This document shows, piece by piece, positions 39,892 to 48,443 of a stretch of 64,000 nucleotides of DNA (position 1 is its first letter; each line of letters starts with the position of its first letter). A program made the position numbers and the translations under genes. This stretch comes from Streptomyces griseoviridis (GTDB lineage: Bacteria > Actinomycetota > Actinomycetes > Streptomycetales > Streptomycetaceae), in the NCBI RefSeq assembly GCF_005222485.1, contig NZ_CP029078.1:3004001-3068000 (forward strand). The letters are read 5' to 3'. The notes below the pieces were generated by a model. It had not been told where the DNA came from. It saw nothing but the letters and a program-made list of their open reading frames with translations, and did no database searches.

Positions 39892-39953
39892 CAACCAGCT
39901 TTACCCCGCCCCCCTCAGGCCCCCCAAGGCCCCCCAGGCCCCCGCCCCGCCCC

Positions 39954-40799
39954 CTACCGCTCCGAAACCACAGCCCCCAGCAACCCCGGCCCGGTGTGCG
40001 CCCCGATCACCGCGCCCACCTCGCTCACGTGCAGGTCGACCAGCCCGGGTACCCGTTCCCGCAGGCGGTCCGCGAGGGCCGTTGCGCGGTCGGGAGCCGC
40101 CAGGTGGTGGACGGCGATGTCGACCGGGGCGTCGCCGGCCCGGTCCGCGACGAGTTCCTCCAGGCGTGCGATGGCCTTCGACGCCGTGCGGACCTTCTCC
40201 AGGGGCTCGATACGGCCCCCTTCCAGCTGAAGCAGCGGTTTCACGGCGAGCGCCGAGCCGAACAGGGCCTGCGCGGCGCCGATCCGGCCGCCCCTGCGCA
40301 GATAGTCCAGCGTGTCGACGTAGAAGTACGCGGCTGTCCCCGCCGCCCTTTTCTCGGCCGCCGCGACCGCCTCGTCCACCGAGCCGCCCGCCTCCGCCGT
40401 CTCCGCCGCGGTGAGCGCGCAGAAGCCGAGGGCCATGGCGATCATCCCGGTGTCGACGACGCGTACCGGGACCGGTGCCTCGCGGGCCGCGAGGACGGCG
40501 GCGTCGTAGGTGCCGGAGAGTTCCGCGGAGAGGTGGAGGGAGACGATCCCGGTGGCGCCCGCCTCGGCGGCCTTGCGGTAGGTCTCGGCGAACAGCCGGG
40601 GGCTGGGGCGCGAGGTGGTGACCGGGCGGCGCTTCTGGAGCGCCTGGGCCAGTGAGCGCGTGGAGATCTCGGTGCCCTCGTCCAGCGCCTGGTCGCCGAG
40701 GACGACCGTCAGCGGCACCGCGGTGATGCCGTGGTGCTCCATCGTCCGCGGCGGCAGGTAGGCCGTTGAATCGGTGACGATCGCGACATGGGCGGACAT
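39954..40799 (-). CDS. DegV-family fatty-acid-binding protein
   Basis: A 281-residue DegV-type protein, related to the FakB fatty-acid carriers that present fatty acids to the FakA kinase. The N terminus VAIVTDSTAYLPPRTMEHHGITAVPLTV and the TSRPSPRLFAETYR and VVDTGMIAMALGFCALTAAE segments (fatty-acid head-group Thr/Ser region) are typical. The C terminus (DVHLAAPD-like DIAVHHLAAP; EVGAVIGAHTGPGLLG) completes the second lobe. The start is ATG at 40799. Upstream, about 40815-40940, lies a run of short GGCAGCCCGGCC and GCGGAGCTTGACCG repeats. No kinase partner is in the window. Confidence 0.9.
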   Translation of the reverse strand: MSAHVAIVTDSTAYLPPRTMEHHGITAVPLTVVLGDQALDEGTEISTRSLAQALQKRRPVTTSRPSPRLFAETYRKAAEAGATGIVSLHLSAELSGTYDAAVLAAREAPVPVRVVDTGMIAMALGFCALTAAETAEAGGSVDEAVAAAEKRAAGTAAYFYVDTLDYLRRGGRIGAAQALFGSALAVKPLLQLEGGRIEPLEKVRTASKAIARLEELVADRAGDAPVDIAVHHLAAPDRATALADRLRERVPGLVDLHVSEVGAVIGAHTGPGLLGAVVSER

Positions 40800-40943
40800 G
40801 AGCTGGAGGTTACCTGCCGTAGCGACGAGGCGGCAGCCCGGCCCCTGACGGCAGCCCGGCCCGTGAAGGCAGCCCGGCCGGCGACGGCCGAGCGGAGCTT
40901 GACCGCTGAGCAGAGCACGACCGCCGAGCGGAGCTTGACCGGA

Positions 40944-41708
40944 TCAAGTCGTGCTCTCGGGGCGGGGCTTCTTCTGCCAGGGGTAGGCGGGGCGGCGGCT
41001 CGGCGGGGTGATCGACGGACGTGTCCGCTCCTCGGCGGCCGGGCGTGAGGTGCCCGGCCGGGTGTGCTGCGGCTGCGGGTCTGCGGCCTCGGACCGGGGC
41101 GACTGGGGCGACCGGGGTGCGGCGGTGGACGGTCCCGGCTGCTGGGCGGCGGCCGGGTCCTGGGCGGTCGTCCAGTGGCGCAGGGCGCCCGCCTCCAGGT
41201 CGATCTGCTCGCTCAGGGTGTCCAGGTCGTCGGCGGCGAAGCGGACGGCCCGGTCGCGGGCGGCCCAGCGCAGCGAGTCGGCAGACGCGACCACCCGCTG
41301 GGTGCGCTCGCGCAGTCCTGGCAGCCGCTCGCGGAGCCTGGCGCGGTCCGGCTCGGACTCCAGGGCGCGCAGTTCGCCGTCGAGCTCGTGGCCGTGTGCG
41401 CTGAGGCGCTGGAAGAGGCCGAGGGACTCGCGGAGGGACTCGTCCTCCGCGACGCCGGTGTTCAGCGCGTCCTGGGTGGCGCGCATCGATGTGCGCAGCC
41501 TGAGCCGCAGTTGGGCCAGTTCGCCCGCCGGTCCCAGCTGGGCGTAGGACTTGGCGCGCAGGGTGTGGTCCTCGACGGTGCGGCGGGCCTGCGTGATGGT
41601 GCGGTCCACGCCTCGCTTGGCGGCGCCGACCGCGCGCACCGCGGCGAGAGCGCCGAGCACGACGAAGGCCACGAACAGCAGTCCGAGCACCGCGATCACT
41701 GCTTCCAC
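40944..41708 (-). CDS. Membrane-anchored coiled-coil protein of unknown function
   Basis: A 254-residue protein. The first about 25 residues are a single membrane helix (VIAVLGLLFVAFVVLGALAAVRAV). About 30-175 is a charged alpha-helical region with coiled-coil heptads (AELAQLRLRLRTSMRATQDAL; HELDGELRALESEPDRARLRERL; ADDLDTLSEQIDLEAG). The C-terminal about 80 residues are Pro/Ser/Arg-rich and disordered. GTG at 41708 follows GGAGGAGG at good spacing. I do not recognise the family; the layout resembles cell-envelope or division accessory proteins. It lies between degV and leuS. Confidence 0.7.
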   Translation of the reverse strand: MEAVIAVLGLLFVAFVVLGALAAVRAVGAAKRGVDRTITQARRTVEDHTLRAKSYAQLGPAGELAQLRLRLRTSMRATQDALNTGVAEDESLRESLGLFQRLSAHGHELDGELRALESEPDRARLRERLPGLRERTQRVVASADSLRWAARDRAVRFAADDLDTLSEQIDLEAGALRHWTTAQDPAAAQQPGPSTAAPRSPQSPRSEAADPQPQHTRPGTSRPAAEERTRPSITPPSRRPAYPWQKKPRPESTT

Positions 41709-41771
41709 TGCGGGCCTCCTCCGAACGGTCGCGGCACGCGCCGCGCCGCTTCTTCAACGGTAAACGCAACA

Positions 41772-41808
41772 GGCAGGCCCGGAGTTCCAGCAGAACCCCG
41801 AACCTGCC
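41772..41808 (-). terminator. Hairpin downstream of leuS
   Basis: GGCAGG (41772-41777) and CCTGCC (41803-41808) enclose a GTTC/GAAC inner helix, 67 bp after the leuS stop. It is a plausible leuS terminator. Confidence 0.45.
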
Positions 41809-41874
41809 CGTAGGGGAGTACCCCGATACCCTCCGACACCACCGCGCACCGGCAGTGACCTCGGGCCGGACGCG

Positions 41875-44754
41875 TTATCCCGTGACGATGTTGACCAGCT
41901 TCGGCGCCCGCACGATCACCTTGCGGATGCTCGCGCCGTCCAGTGCCGCGACGACCTTCTCGTCGGAGAGCGCCGCCTTCTCCAGTTCGTCGTCGGAGAT
42001 CGACGGGGAGACTTCGAGGCGGGCCTTGACCTTGCCCTTGATCTGGACGACGCAGGTCACCGTCTCGTCGACGACGTAGCGCGGGTCGGCCACGGGGAAG
42101 TCCTGGTGGACGACCGAGTCGTCGTGGCCCAGTCGGCGCCAGAGTTCCTCGGCGATGTGCGGGGCCAGCGCGGCGACCAGCAGCACCAGGGGTTCGGCGA
42201 CCGTGCGCGACAGCGGCCCGCCCGTCTTGGTGAGGTGGTTGTTCAGCTCGGTGACCTTGGCGATGGCGGTGTTGAAGCGCAGGCCCTCCAGGTCCTGGCG
42301 GACTCCGTCGATCGCCTTGTGCAGGGCGCGCAGCGTCTCCTCGTCGGGCTCGGTGTCGACGACGGTGAGGGCGCCGCTCTCCTCGTCGACGACGTTGCGC
42401 CACAGCCGCTGGAGCAGCCGGAACTGGCCGACCACCGCGCGGGTGTCCCAGGGCCTGGAGACGTCCAGGGGGCCCATCGCCATCTCGTAGAGGCGCAGGG
42501 TGTCGGCGCCGTACTCGGCGCAGATCTCGTCGGGGGTGACGGCGTTCTTGAGGGACTTGCCCATCTTGCCGAGCAGTCGGCTGACCTTCTGGCCCTGGTG
42601 GTAGTAGGCGCCGTCGCGTTCCTCCACCTCGGCGGCGGGCACCGCGATGCCGCGGCTGTCGCGGTAGACGTAGGCCTGGATCATGCCCTGGTTGAACAGC
42701 TTGTGGAACGGCTCGACCGACGAGATGTGTCCGAGGTCGTGGAGGACCTTGGACCAGAAGCGCGCGTACAGCAGGTGCAGCACGGCGTGTTCGGCGCCGC
42801 CGACGTAGAGGTCGACGCCGCCGTGCGGCTGGCCCTCGCGGGGGCCCATCCAGTAGCGCTCGATCTCGGGGTCGACGAGCTTGCGGTCGTTGTGCGGGTC
42901 GAGGTAGCGCAGCTCGTACCAGCAGGAGCCGGCCCAGTTGGGCATGGTGTTGGTCTCGCGGCGGTACTTCCGCGGGCCGTTGCCGTCGCCGAGGTCCAGG
43001 GTGACGTTCACCCAGTCCTCGTTGCGGGAGAGCGGGGTCTCGGGCTGGGTGTCGGCGTCGTCGGCGTCGAAGGTGCGGGGCGAGTAGTCCTCGACCTCGG
43101 GCAGTTCGAGCGGCAGCATCGACTCGGGCAGCGCGTGGGCGATGCCGTCCTCGTCGTAGACGATCGGGAAGGGCTCGCCCCAGTAGCGCTGGCGGCTGAA
43201 CAGCCAGTCCCTGAGCCGGAAGTTGACGGTGCCCTCGCCGATGCCGCGGCCGGCGAGCCAGTCGGTGATGCGGGCCTTGGCCTCGGGGACGGGCAGGCCG
43301 TCGAGGGAGATCTCGTCGTTGGCGGAGTTGATGATCTTCGCGTCGTGGGACCCGAAGGCGTTCTCCCAGGTGGCGGTGTCGGTGCCGCGGCCGTCGGTGG
43401 GTTCGACGATGCAGACGACCGGCAGTTCGAAGGCGCGCGCGAACTCGAAGTCGCGCTGGTCGCCCGCGGGGACGGCCATGATCGCGCCGGTGCCGTAGCC
43501 CATCAGGACGTAGTCGGCGATGAAGACGGGGATCCGCTCGCCGTTGACCGGGTTGGTGGCGAACGCGCCGGTGAAGACGCCGGTCTTGTCCTTGGCCTCG
43601 GCCTGCCGCTCGACGTCGGACTTGGAGGCGGCCTGCGCGCGGTAGGCGGCGACGGCCTCGGCGGGGGTGGCGTGGCCGCCGGTCCACACGTCGTGGGTGG
43701 CCTCGGGCCAGGCGGCCGGGGTGATCTTCTCGACGAGTTCGTGTTCGGGGGCGAGCACCATGTAGCTCGCGCCGAACAGGGTGTCGGGCCGGGTGGTGAA
43801 GACGGTGATGCGGTCGTCGCCGACGGGGAAGTCGACGCGGGCGCCCTCGGAGCGGCCGATCCAGTTGCGCTGCTGGAGCTTGATGGCCTCGGGCCAGTCC
43901 AGTCCGTCCAGGTCGTCGATGAGGCGGTCGGCGTAGGCGGTGATGCGCATGTTCCACTGGCGCAGCTTGGCCTTGAAGACGGGGAAGTTGCCGCGTTCGG
44001 AGCGGCCGTCGGCGGTGACCTCCTCGTTGGCGAGCACGGTGCCGAGCCCCGGGCACCAGTTGACGGGGGCGTCGGAGGCGTACGCCAGGCGGAACTCGCC
44101 CAGGACGTCGGCGCGCTCGGTGGCGGTCAGTTCGCTCCACGCGCGCGTGTGGCCCGGTACGGGGCGCTCACCGGACTCGAAGAGGGCGACCAGTTCGGTG
44201 ATCGGGCGGGCGGTGCCCGCTTCCGTGTCGTACCAGGAGTTGAAGATCTGGACGAAGATCCACTGGGTCCACTTGTAGTACTCGGGGTCGATCGTGGCGA
44301 AGGAGCGGCGCTTGTCGTGGCCGAGGCCGAGGCGGCGCAGCTGGACCTTCATGTTCTCGATGTTGGCCTCGGTGGACACGCGCGGGTGCGTGCCGGTCTG
44401 CACGGCGTACTGCTCGGCGGGCAGGCCGAAGGCGTCGAAGCCGAGGGTGTGCAGGACGTTGTGGCCGTTCATCCGCTGGAAGCGGGCGTAGACGTCGGTG
44501 GCGATGTACCCGAGGGGGTGGCCGACGTGCAGGCCCGCGCCCGAGGGGTACGGGAACATGTCCATGATGAACTTCTTGGGGCGGGCGGCGACGGCGGGGT
44601 CGTCCGCCAGGTCGCCGGTGGGGTTGGGGGCGGAGTAGGTGCCCTCGGCGTCCCAGAAGTCCTGCCAGCGTGCTTCGATGTCGGCGGCCATGGCCGCCGT
44701 GTAGCGGTGCGGCGCCGCCACCTCGGCGGTGGTGGCGGGGTTCGTCTCGCTCAT
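41875..44754 (-). CDS. leuS: Leucyl-tRNA synthetase
   Basis: A 959-residue class Ia synthetase that charges tRNA-Leu. The HIGH motif is [16 protein letters not shown] (HVGH form) near the N terminus, the editing (CP1) domain has [19 protein letters not shown], and the KMSKS motif is KMGKSLKN (in [16 protein letters not shown]). The anticodon-binding and C-terminal domains follow ([29 protein letters not shown]). ATG at 44754 is the likely start. The frame stays open to 44850, but that stretch is the attenuator leader. Regulation by leucine attenuation is supported by the leader peptide and terminator upstream. Confidence 0.97.
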   Translation of the reverse strand: MSETNPATTAEVAAPHRYTAAMAADIEARWQDFWDAEGTYSAPNPTGDLADDPAVAARPKKFIMDMFPYPSGAGLHVGHPLGYIATDVYARFQRMNGHNVLHTLGFDAFGLPAEQYAVQTGTHPRVSTEANIENMKVQLRRLGLGHDKRRSFATIDPEYYKWTQWIFVQIFNSWYDTEAGTARPITELVALFESGERPVPGHTRAWSELTATERADVLGEFRLAYASDAPVNWCPGLGTVLANEEVTADGRSERGNFPVFKAKLRQWNMRITAYADRLIDDLDGLDWPEAIKLQQRNWIGRSEGARVDFPVGDDRITVFTTRPDTLFGASYMVLAPEHELVEKITPAAWPEATHDVWTGGHATPAEAVAAYRAQAASKSDVERQAEAKDKTGVFTGAFATNPVNGERIPVFIADYVLMGYGTGAIMAVPAGDQRDFEFARAFELPVVCIVEPTDGRGTDTATWENAFGSHDAKIINSANDEISLDGLPVPEAKARITDWLAGRGIGEGTVNFRLRDWLFSRQRYWGEPFPIVYDEDGIAHALPESMLPLELPEVEDYSPRTFDADDADTQPETPLSRNEDWVNVTLDLGDGNGPRKYRRETNTMPNWAGSCWYELRYLDPHNDRKLVDPEIERYWMGPREGQPHGGVDLYVGGAEHAVLHLLYARFWSKVLHDLGHISSVEPFHKLFNQGMIQAYVYRDSRGIAVPAAEVEERDGAYYHQGQKVSRLLGKMGKSLKNAVTPDEICAEYGADTLRLYEMAMGPLDVSRPWDTRAVVGQFRLLQRLWRNVVDEESGALTVVDTEPDEETLRALHKAIDGVRQDLEGLRFNTAIAKVTELNNHLTKTGGPLSRTVAEPLVLLVAALAPHIAEELWRRLGHDDSVVHQDFPVADPRYVVDETVTCVVQIKGKVKARLEVSPSISDDELEKAALSDEKVVAALDGASIRKVIVRAPKLVNIVTG

Positions 44755-44795
44755 GATCCTCAAAGCTCCATCGATCGTCTCTGCCCGCGGAAATG

Positions 44796-44820
44796 AAAAA
44801 GCCCCTCGCACAGGAGGGGA
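44796..44820 (-). terminator. leuS attenuator terminator with T tract
   Basis: CCCCTC (44802-44807) and GAGGGG (44814-44819) form the stem with a 6-base loop. On the minus strand it is followed by C then TTTTT (44800-44796). A U-tailed hairpin is rare in this genome, and its place between the leader peptide and leuS is that of an attenuator terminator. Confidence 0.85.
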
Positions 44821-44821
44821 C

Positions 44822-44877
44822 GCCGCGCCGATGCCGACCTGCCGGTCCACCCGGCCGTCGGGACTGATCAGCGCGGC
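44822..44877 (-). promoter_or_regulatory. Competing helix of the leuS attenuator
   Basis: GCCGCGC in the leader RNA (genome 44871-44877) pairs with GCGCGGC (44822-44828) right before the terminator stem. The first arm overlaps the end of the leader peptide coding region, so a ribosome's position would control its availability. The exact switch needs RNA folding. Confidence 0.6.
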
Positions 44878-44906
44878 CCGCTAAGCAGAAGGCGTACGGC
44901 ACGCAT
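44868..44906 (-). CDS. leuS leader peptide
   Basis: A 12-residue peptide, [15 protein letters not shown] at 44906 and TGA at 44868-44870. Residues 6-8 are three consecutive leucines encoded CTT-CTG-CTT; CTT is a rare codon in this GC-rich genome. Ribosome stalling at these codons under leucyl-tRNA shortage would be expected to favour an antiterminated structure and raise leuS expression. Support comes from the Leu run, the size, the following helix and the U-tailed terminator. There is no obvious Shine-Dalgarno, so initiation may be weak. Confidence 0.75.
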   Translation of the reverse strand: MRAVRLLLSGPR

Positions 44907-45006
44907 GGCGTTAGGGTACCGCAGCCCTTGAGCAAGGTGCGACGCGCTTGCGTATGCAGGGTGGACACCACCGTCGCACAGCAGGAACCGAACCTCCGGT
45001 CAAGGA

Positions 45007-45019
45007 TTACTTCGCGTAA
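45007..45019. promoter_or_regulatory. AT-rich dyad in the leuS/cytochrome gap
   Basis: TTAC (45007-45010), TTCGC, GTAA (45016-45019). The region 45000-45110 is distinctly AT-rich and holds the likely promoters of both the cytochrome-like gene and leuS. Confidence 0.3.
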
Positions 45020-45157
45020 CAGTCGCTAAGGGACACGGCGCCAGTCGCATTGTCCTTTGATAACAACGCAATAACTGAAACCTCGTACCCGTCGGTATGG
45101 CGCCACTTAGAGTGCGGCAGCGGGACCGCCCTTCCCGAACTGCTCGGAGTTGCCCCC

Positions 45158-46444
45158 ATGAATCCTCGTCGTAGTACCAGCACGCTCCCCAAGCCCGGCC
45201 GGTCGGCCTACGGCGTGGCGAGCGCTGTCGTCCTGGTCCTCATACCCGTGGTGGTGCTGGTCGGAGGTGACCGGTTCCGCGACTTCCTCAACTTCGGCGC
45301 GGGCGTGCTGTCCCTCGTCTCGCTCAGCTGTTCGGTGATCTGGGGCCTGGTCGCCCAGGACCGGATCTTCCTCAACACCCGCCAACGCATCGTCGGGCAG
45401 GCGGTGCACCGCACGACCGCGGTCGCCTCGATCGCGTTCCTGCTGCTCCACATCACCACCAAGATCGCCCTCGACCACACCGTCCTGATCGCCGCGCTCA
45501 TCCCGTTCTCGCTCGGCGTCTCCGGGAGCGCGGGCCTGATCGGCATGGGCTCCCTGGCCGGGCTGCTGATGGTCTTCGTGGGCGTCACCGGCGCCCTGCG
45601 CAGCAACTTCGCCTCCCCCGCGCCGGTCGCCGCCCGCTGGCGGGCCATGCACATGCTCGCCTACCCGGCCTGGGGCCTCGCGCTGGTGCACGGGCTCTAC
45701 GCGGGTCGCGCGGCCAAGCCGATCTTCACGATCCTCTACAGCCTCTCCCTGCTCGGCGTGATGGCCGCCCTCGCGCTGCGCGCCTCGCCCCGCCCGGTCA
45801 AGCGGAAGGTCGCCGACCGGATCATGCGCCTGCTGGGCACCGACGACCGGCCGGGACGGGACGAACTGGAGGCCAGCCGCGCCCGGATGGCCGAGTCGTC
45901 CTCGTCGCTGCCCGGCTACGACAAGCCCCGGGAGCGGAAGCCGAAGGCCGCCGAGTCCACCGGGTCCTTCCAGTCGCCGTTCTACGACACCCCGGCCCGC
46001 ACGATGTCCCCTGACCCCGCCGACGGCTTCGCCGCCGCCTACCGGGCCGCCACTCCCCCGCGCGGGCAGCAGCCGTACGGCGCCGACCAGGCCACCCGCA
46101 TGGACGCGCAGCCCACCCAGGCGATGCCCCGCGCGGACAACAACGGAACCGCCGCGGGCAGTTGGCCCGTCCCCTCGCCGCCGCCGCTCGGCGAGGCGCC
46201 GCCGTCCGCCTACGACCCGCTCCAGGACACCGGATTCACCATCCCGGCCTACGGGAGCGCGGACGCCGGCGGACATCCGCCACGTGATGTGTACGACACG
46301 GGTGAGACGAATGCCGCCTACGGCACGTACAACCCTCAGGACACGTACAACAACGGTCCCGCCAACTCACAAGGTCCCGGCACCTCCTACGAGGCGCCGG
46401 GTTCGGGCGAACCTTGGAACACGCCTTCCGGAGGCTATAGGTGA
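45158..46444 (+). CDS. Diheme ferric-reductase-like b-type membrane protein
   Basis: A 428-residue protein. About residues 15-225 form six or so membrane helices. Four conserved histidines occur in two pairs: VHRTTAVASIAFLLLHITT (H-x13-H) and MHMLAYPAWGLALVHGLY (H-x12-H). This spacing is that of the ferric reductase/NADPH oxidase transmembrane domain, which carries two hemes b across the membrane. The C-terminal about 200 residues are polar, Pro/Tyr-rich and disordered (cytoplasmic tail). It lacks its own FAD/NAD domain. ATG at 45158 follows GGAGT. The next gene overlaps its stop (GTGA), so a flavoprotein partner is coupled. Confidence 0.8.
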   Translation: MNPRRSTSTLPKPGRSAYGVASAVVLVLIPVVVLVGGDRFRDFLNFGAGVLSLVSLSCSVIWGLVAQDRIFLNTRQRIVGQAVHRTTAVASIAFLLLHITTKIALDHTVLIAALIPFSLGVSGSAGLIGMGSLAGLLMVFVGVTGALRSNFASPAPVAARWRAMHMLAYPAWGLALVHGLYAGRAAKPIFTILYSLSLLGVMAALALRASPRPVKRKVADRIMRLLGTDDRPGRDELEASRARMAESSSSLPGYDKPRERKPKAAESTGSFQSPFYDTPARTMSPDPADGFAAAYRAATPPRGQQPYGADQATRMDAQPTQAMPRADNNGTAAGSWPVPSPPPLGEAPPSAYDPLQDTGFTIPAYGSADAGGHPPRDVYDTGETNAAYGTYNPQDTYNNGPANSQGPGTSYEAPGSGEPWNTPSGGYR

Positions 46445-48048
46445 ACGAGGCCCTGCCCGACGTCCCAGAAGTCCGCGTGGTCGGCCTTCCCCAGCTCACG
46501 TCGGGCTTCGACCTTGTCGAACGACTTGACCTGCCCATGCACCTGAAGGTGCACGGGCCGCTCGAACCCCTGGGCGGCGAGCAGCTCGCCCAGCTGTCGG
46601 AGAGCATCAACCTGAAGGGCCGCGGCGGCGCGGGCTTCCCCTTCCACAAGAAGCTGCGCTCGGTCGCCGAGGCGGCGATCAAACGCGGGGTGCGCCCGGT
46701 CGTCGTCGTCAACGGCAGCGAGGACGAACCGGCCTGCCGCAAGGACACGGTGCTGATCAACCGCGCCCCGCACCTCATCCTGGACGGCGCGCTGCTGTGC
46801 GCCGAGGCCCTGGGCGCCCGGCAGCTCGTGATCGGCGTCACCCGGGAGTCCACCCAGCGCTCCATGGAGGCGGCGCTCGCCGAACGCGGCCTCAGCAACA
46901 GCCGCCGCTCGGCCCTGAAGGCGTCCGTGCAGCGCAACCCGGTCCGCATGGTCACCGGCGCCGCCGCGTCGCTGATCCGCTCGATCGACGGCGGCCCCGC
47001 GGTACCGCCGGGCCGCAAGGTCAGCGCCTCGCAGAACGGCGTCGGCGGCGCCCCCACCCTGCTCTCCAACGCCGAGACGTACGCGCAGCTCGCCATCGCC
47101 GCCCGCATCGGCCCCGAGCGGTACGGCAACACCGGCCTGTACGACGAGCCGGGCACCGTGATGCTGACGGTCTCCGGAGCGGTCGCCCGCCCGATGGTGA
47201 TCGAGGTCCCCACCGGCGTGCCGCTGCGCTACGTGCTCCAGCTGGCCGGCGCCCCGCCGGTCCCGCAGGGCGTGCTGACCGGCGGCTACCACGGCAAGTG
47301 GATCGACGCGGCGACGGTCAACGAGGCGATCGTCTCCCGCAATTCGCTGGACGCGGTGGGCGGCGCGCTCGGCGCGGGCGCCATCCTGCCGATCACCCAG
47401 GAGACCTGCCCGCTGGGCGAGTCGCTGCGGGTCGCGCAGTGGCTCGCGGAGGAGAGCGCGGGCCAGTGCGGCCCCTGCTACCTGGGGCTGCCCGCCGCCG
47501 CGCGCGGCATGGAGGACATCCTCAACGGCGGCGGCCCCGCCGCCCTCGAAGCGCTCAAGCAGGTCGCCAAGAACGTGAAGCGGCGCGGCGCCTGCTCGCA
47601 CCCCGACGGCTCCGCGATGTTCCTGGAGTCGACGATCAAGGCGTTCACCGACGACCTCGCCGCGCACGTCCTCGGAAACGGCTGCGGACGGCCCGTGGAG
47701 GGCGTCCTGCCGCTGTTCGAGGGAGGCAGGGCCCCCGCGCTCGTCGGCGGCGGCGACAGCGGCGACGACGGCGCGAGCCGGCAGAAGATCCACGTCGACT
47801 GGACGCTGTGCCGGGGCCACGGGCTCTGCGCCGACATCCTCCCCGAGGTGTTCCAGCTCGGCGCGGACGGCTTCCCCACCGTCGCGCAGGCGAAGGTCCC
47901 GCAGTACGCGGAGGCGAAGGCGCTGCGCGCGGTGCGCCGCTGCCCCGCGCTCGCGCTGCGCCTGGAGGAGGACACCCGCTCGCAGGCGCCCGCCAGGAAC
48001 CTGCCGGTGATCTCCCAGGGCCGCGGCCGACGGGCCCTGGGCCGCTGA
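46441..48048 (+). CDS. NuoF-like flavoprotein fused to a ferredoxin
   Basis: A 535-residue electron-transfer protein. An N-terminal NuoF-type FMN/NAD(H) domain has the glycine-rich GRGGAGFPFHKKL and the VVVNGSEDEPACRKD loop, then an SLBB domain (TVSGAVARPMVIEVPTG). The Fe-S domain that in NuoF reads ESCGxCxPC here reads ESAGQCGPC, followed by GACSHPDG. The first of four N3-cluster cysteines is therefore Ala. A C-terminal single-cluster ferredoxin follows (DWTLCRGHGLCADILP ... RRCPALAL; three Cys, 3Fe-4S type). The GTG start overlaps the diheme protein gene. Together they could pass electrons from NAD(P)H to membrane hemes. Direction and acceptor are unknown. Confidence 0.82.
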   Translation: MNEALPDVPEVRVVGLPQLTSGFDLVERLDLPMHLKVHGPLEPLGGEQLAQLSESINLKGRGGAGFPFHKKLRSVAEAAIKRGVRPVVVVNGSEDEPACRKDTVLINRAPHLILDGALLCAEALGARQLVIGVTRESTQRSMEAALAERGLSNSRRSALKASVQRNPVRMVTGAAASLIRSIDGGPAVPPGRKVSASQNGVGGAPTLLSNAETYAQLAIAARIGPERYGNTGLYDEPGTVMLTVSGAVARPMVIEVPTGVPLRYVLQLAGAPPVPQGVLTGGYHGKWIDAATVNEAIVSRNSLDAVGGALGAGAILPITQETCPLGESLRVAQWLAEESAGQCGPCYLGLPAAARGMEDILNGGGPAALEALKQVAKNVKRRGACSHPDGSAMFLESTIKAFTDDLAAHVLGNGCGRPVEGVLPLFEGGRAPALVGGGDSGDDGASRQKIHVDWTLCRGHGLCADILPEVFQLGADGFPTVAQAKVPQYAEAKALRAVRRCPALALRLEEDTRSQAPARNLPVISQGRGRRALGR

Positions 48049-48095
48049 GCCGAGGCACGCGCGCGCGTGAGCCGACGTGGAGCACGCACGCGTGG

Positions 48096-48120
48096 AGGGC
48101 CGCCCGCACCGGGCGGCCCT
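48096..48120 (+). terminator. Terminator hairpin of the redox pair
   Basis: AGGGCCGCCCG (48096-48106), loop CAC, CGGGCGGCCCT (48110-48120), a perfect 11-bp stem about 50 bp after the flavoprotein stop. Confidence 0.75.
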
Positions 48121-48225
48121 TCCGTGTCCGACGCCCCGCGCCAGAGACCGAAGCAGGGCAGGAGCGGGGACGGGAGCAGGAACGGGGTCCGGGCGAGGCC
48201 GCGATCGGGATCGAGAGGGGGACAC

Positions 48226-48257
48226 ACAAAAGCGGACCACCCTTTCGGATGGTCCGC
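48226..48257 (-). terminator. Terminator of tRNA-Ala copy 1
   Basis: GCGGACCA (48232-48239) and TGGTCCGC (48250-48257) form a stem that can extend through UCC/GGG to a GAAA tetraloop. On the minus strand TTTT follows. It lies directly 3' of the tRNA gene. Confidence 0.8.
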
Positions 48258-48269
48258 CTTCGATTCCTG

Positions 48270-48342
48270 TGGAGCTAAGGAGAATTGAACTCCTGACCTC
48301 CTGCATGCCATGCAGGCGCTCTACCAACTGAGCTATAGCCCC
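48270..48342 (-). tRNA. tRNA-Ala (anticodon GGC), copy 1
   Basis: A 73-base tRNA without encoded CCA. The acceptor stem GGGGCTA/TAGCTCC, D arm GCTCAGTTGGTAGAGC, anticodon stem CCTGC/GCAGG around loop ATGGCAT (anticodon GGC) and T arm AGGAG-TTCAATT-CTCCT all fold. It reads GCC and GCU alanine codons; GCC is the dominant Ala codon here. An identical copy lies 1,993 bp downstream. Confidence 0.96.
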
Positions 48343-48443
48343 GTGCTGTGGTCCGCCAGGTCTCCCCGGCGGCGACGCCAACATTACACGGTCGACCGGG
48401 CCCACCACCAAATCGTTTCCGTTCCGTGCGGGTACGCGGGCTA

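Noticed and set aside
44755..44850. 32-residue N-terminal extension of leuS
   Set aside because: It would translate the attenuator terminator itself; LeuRS homology begins after the ATG at 44754.
44796..44960. T-box riboswitch upstream of leuS
   Set aside because: No T-box sequence (AGGGTGGNACCRCG-like) or specifier loop is visible; the leader peptide explains the terminator better.
45007..45192. 61-residue minus-strand frame in the leuS/cytochrome gap
   Set aside because: It runs antisense across the ribosome site and start of the cytochrome-like gene, has no ribosome site of its own, and covers the AT-rich promoter region.
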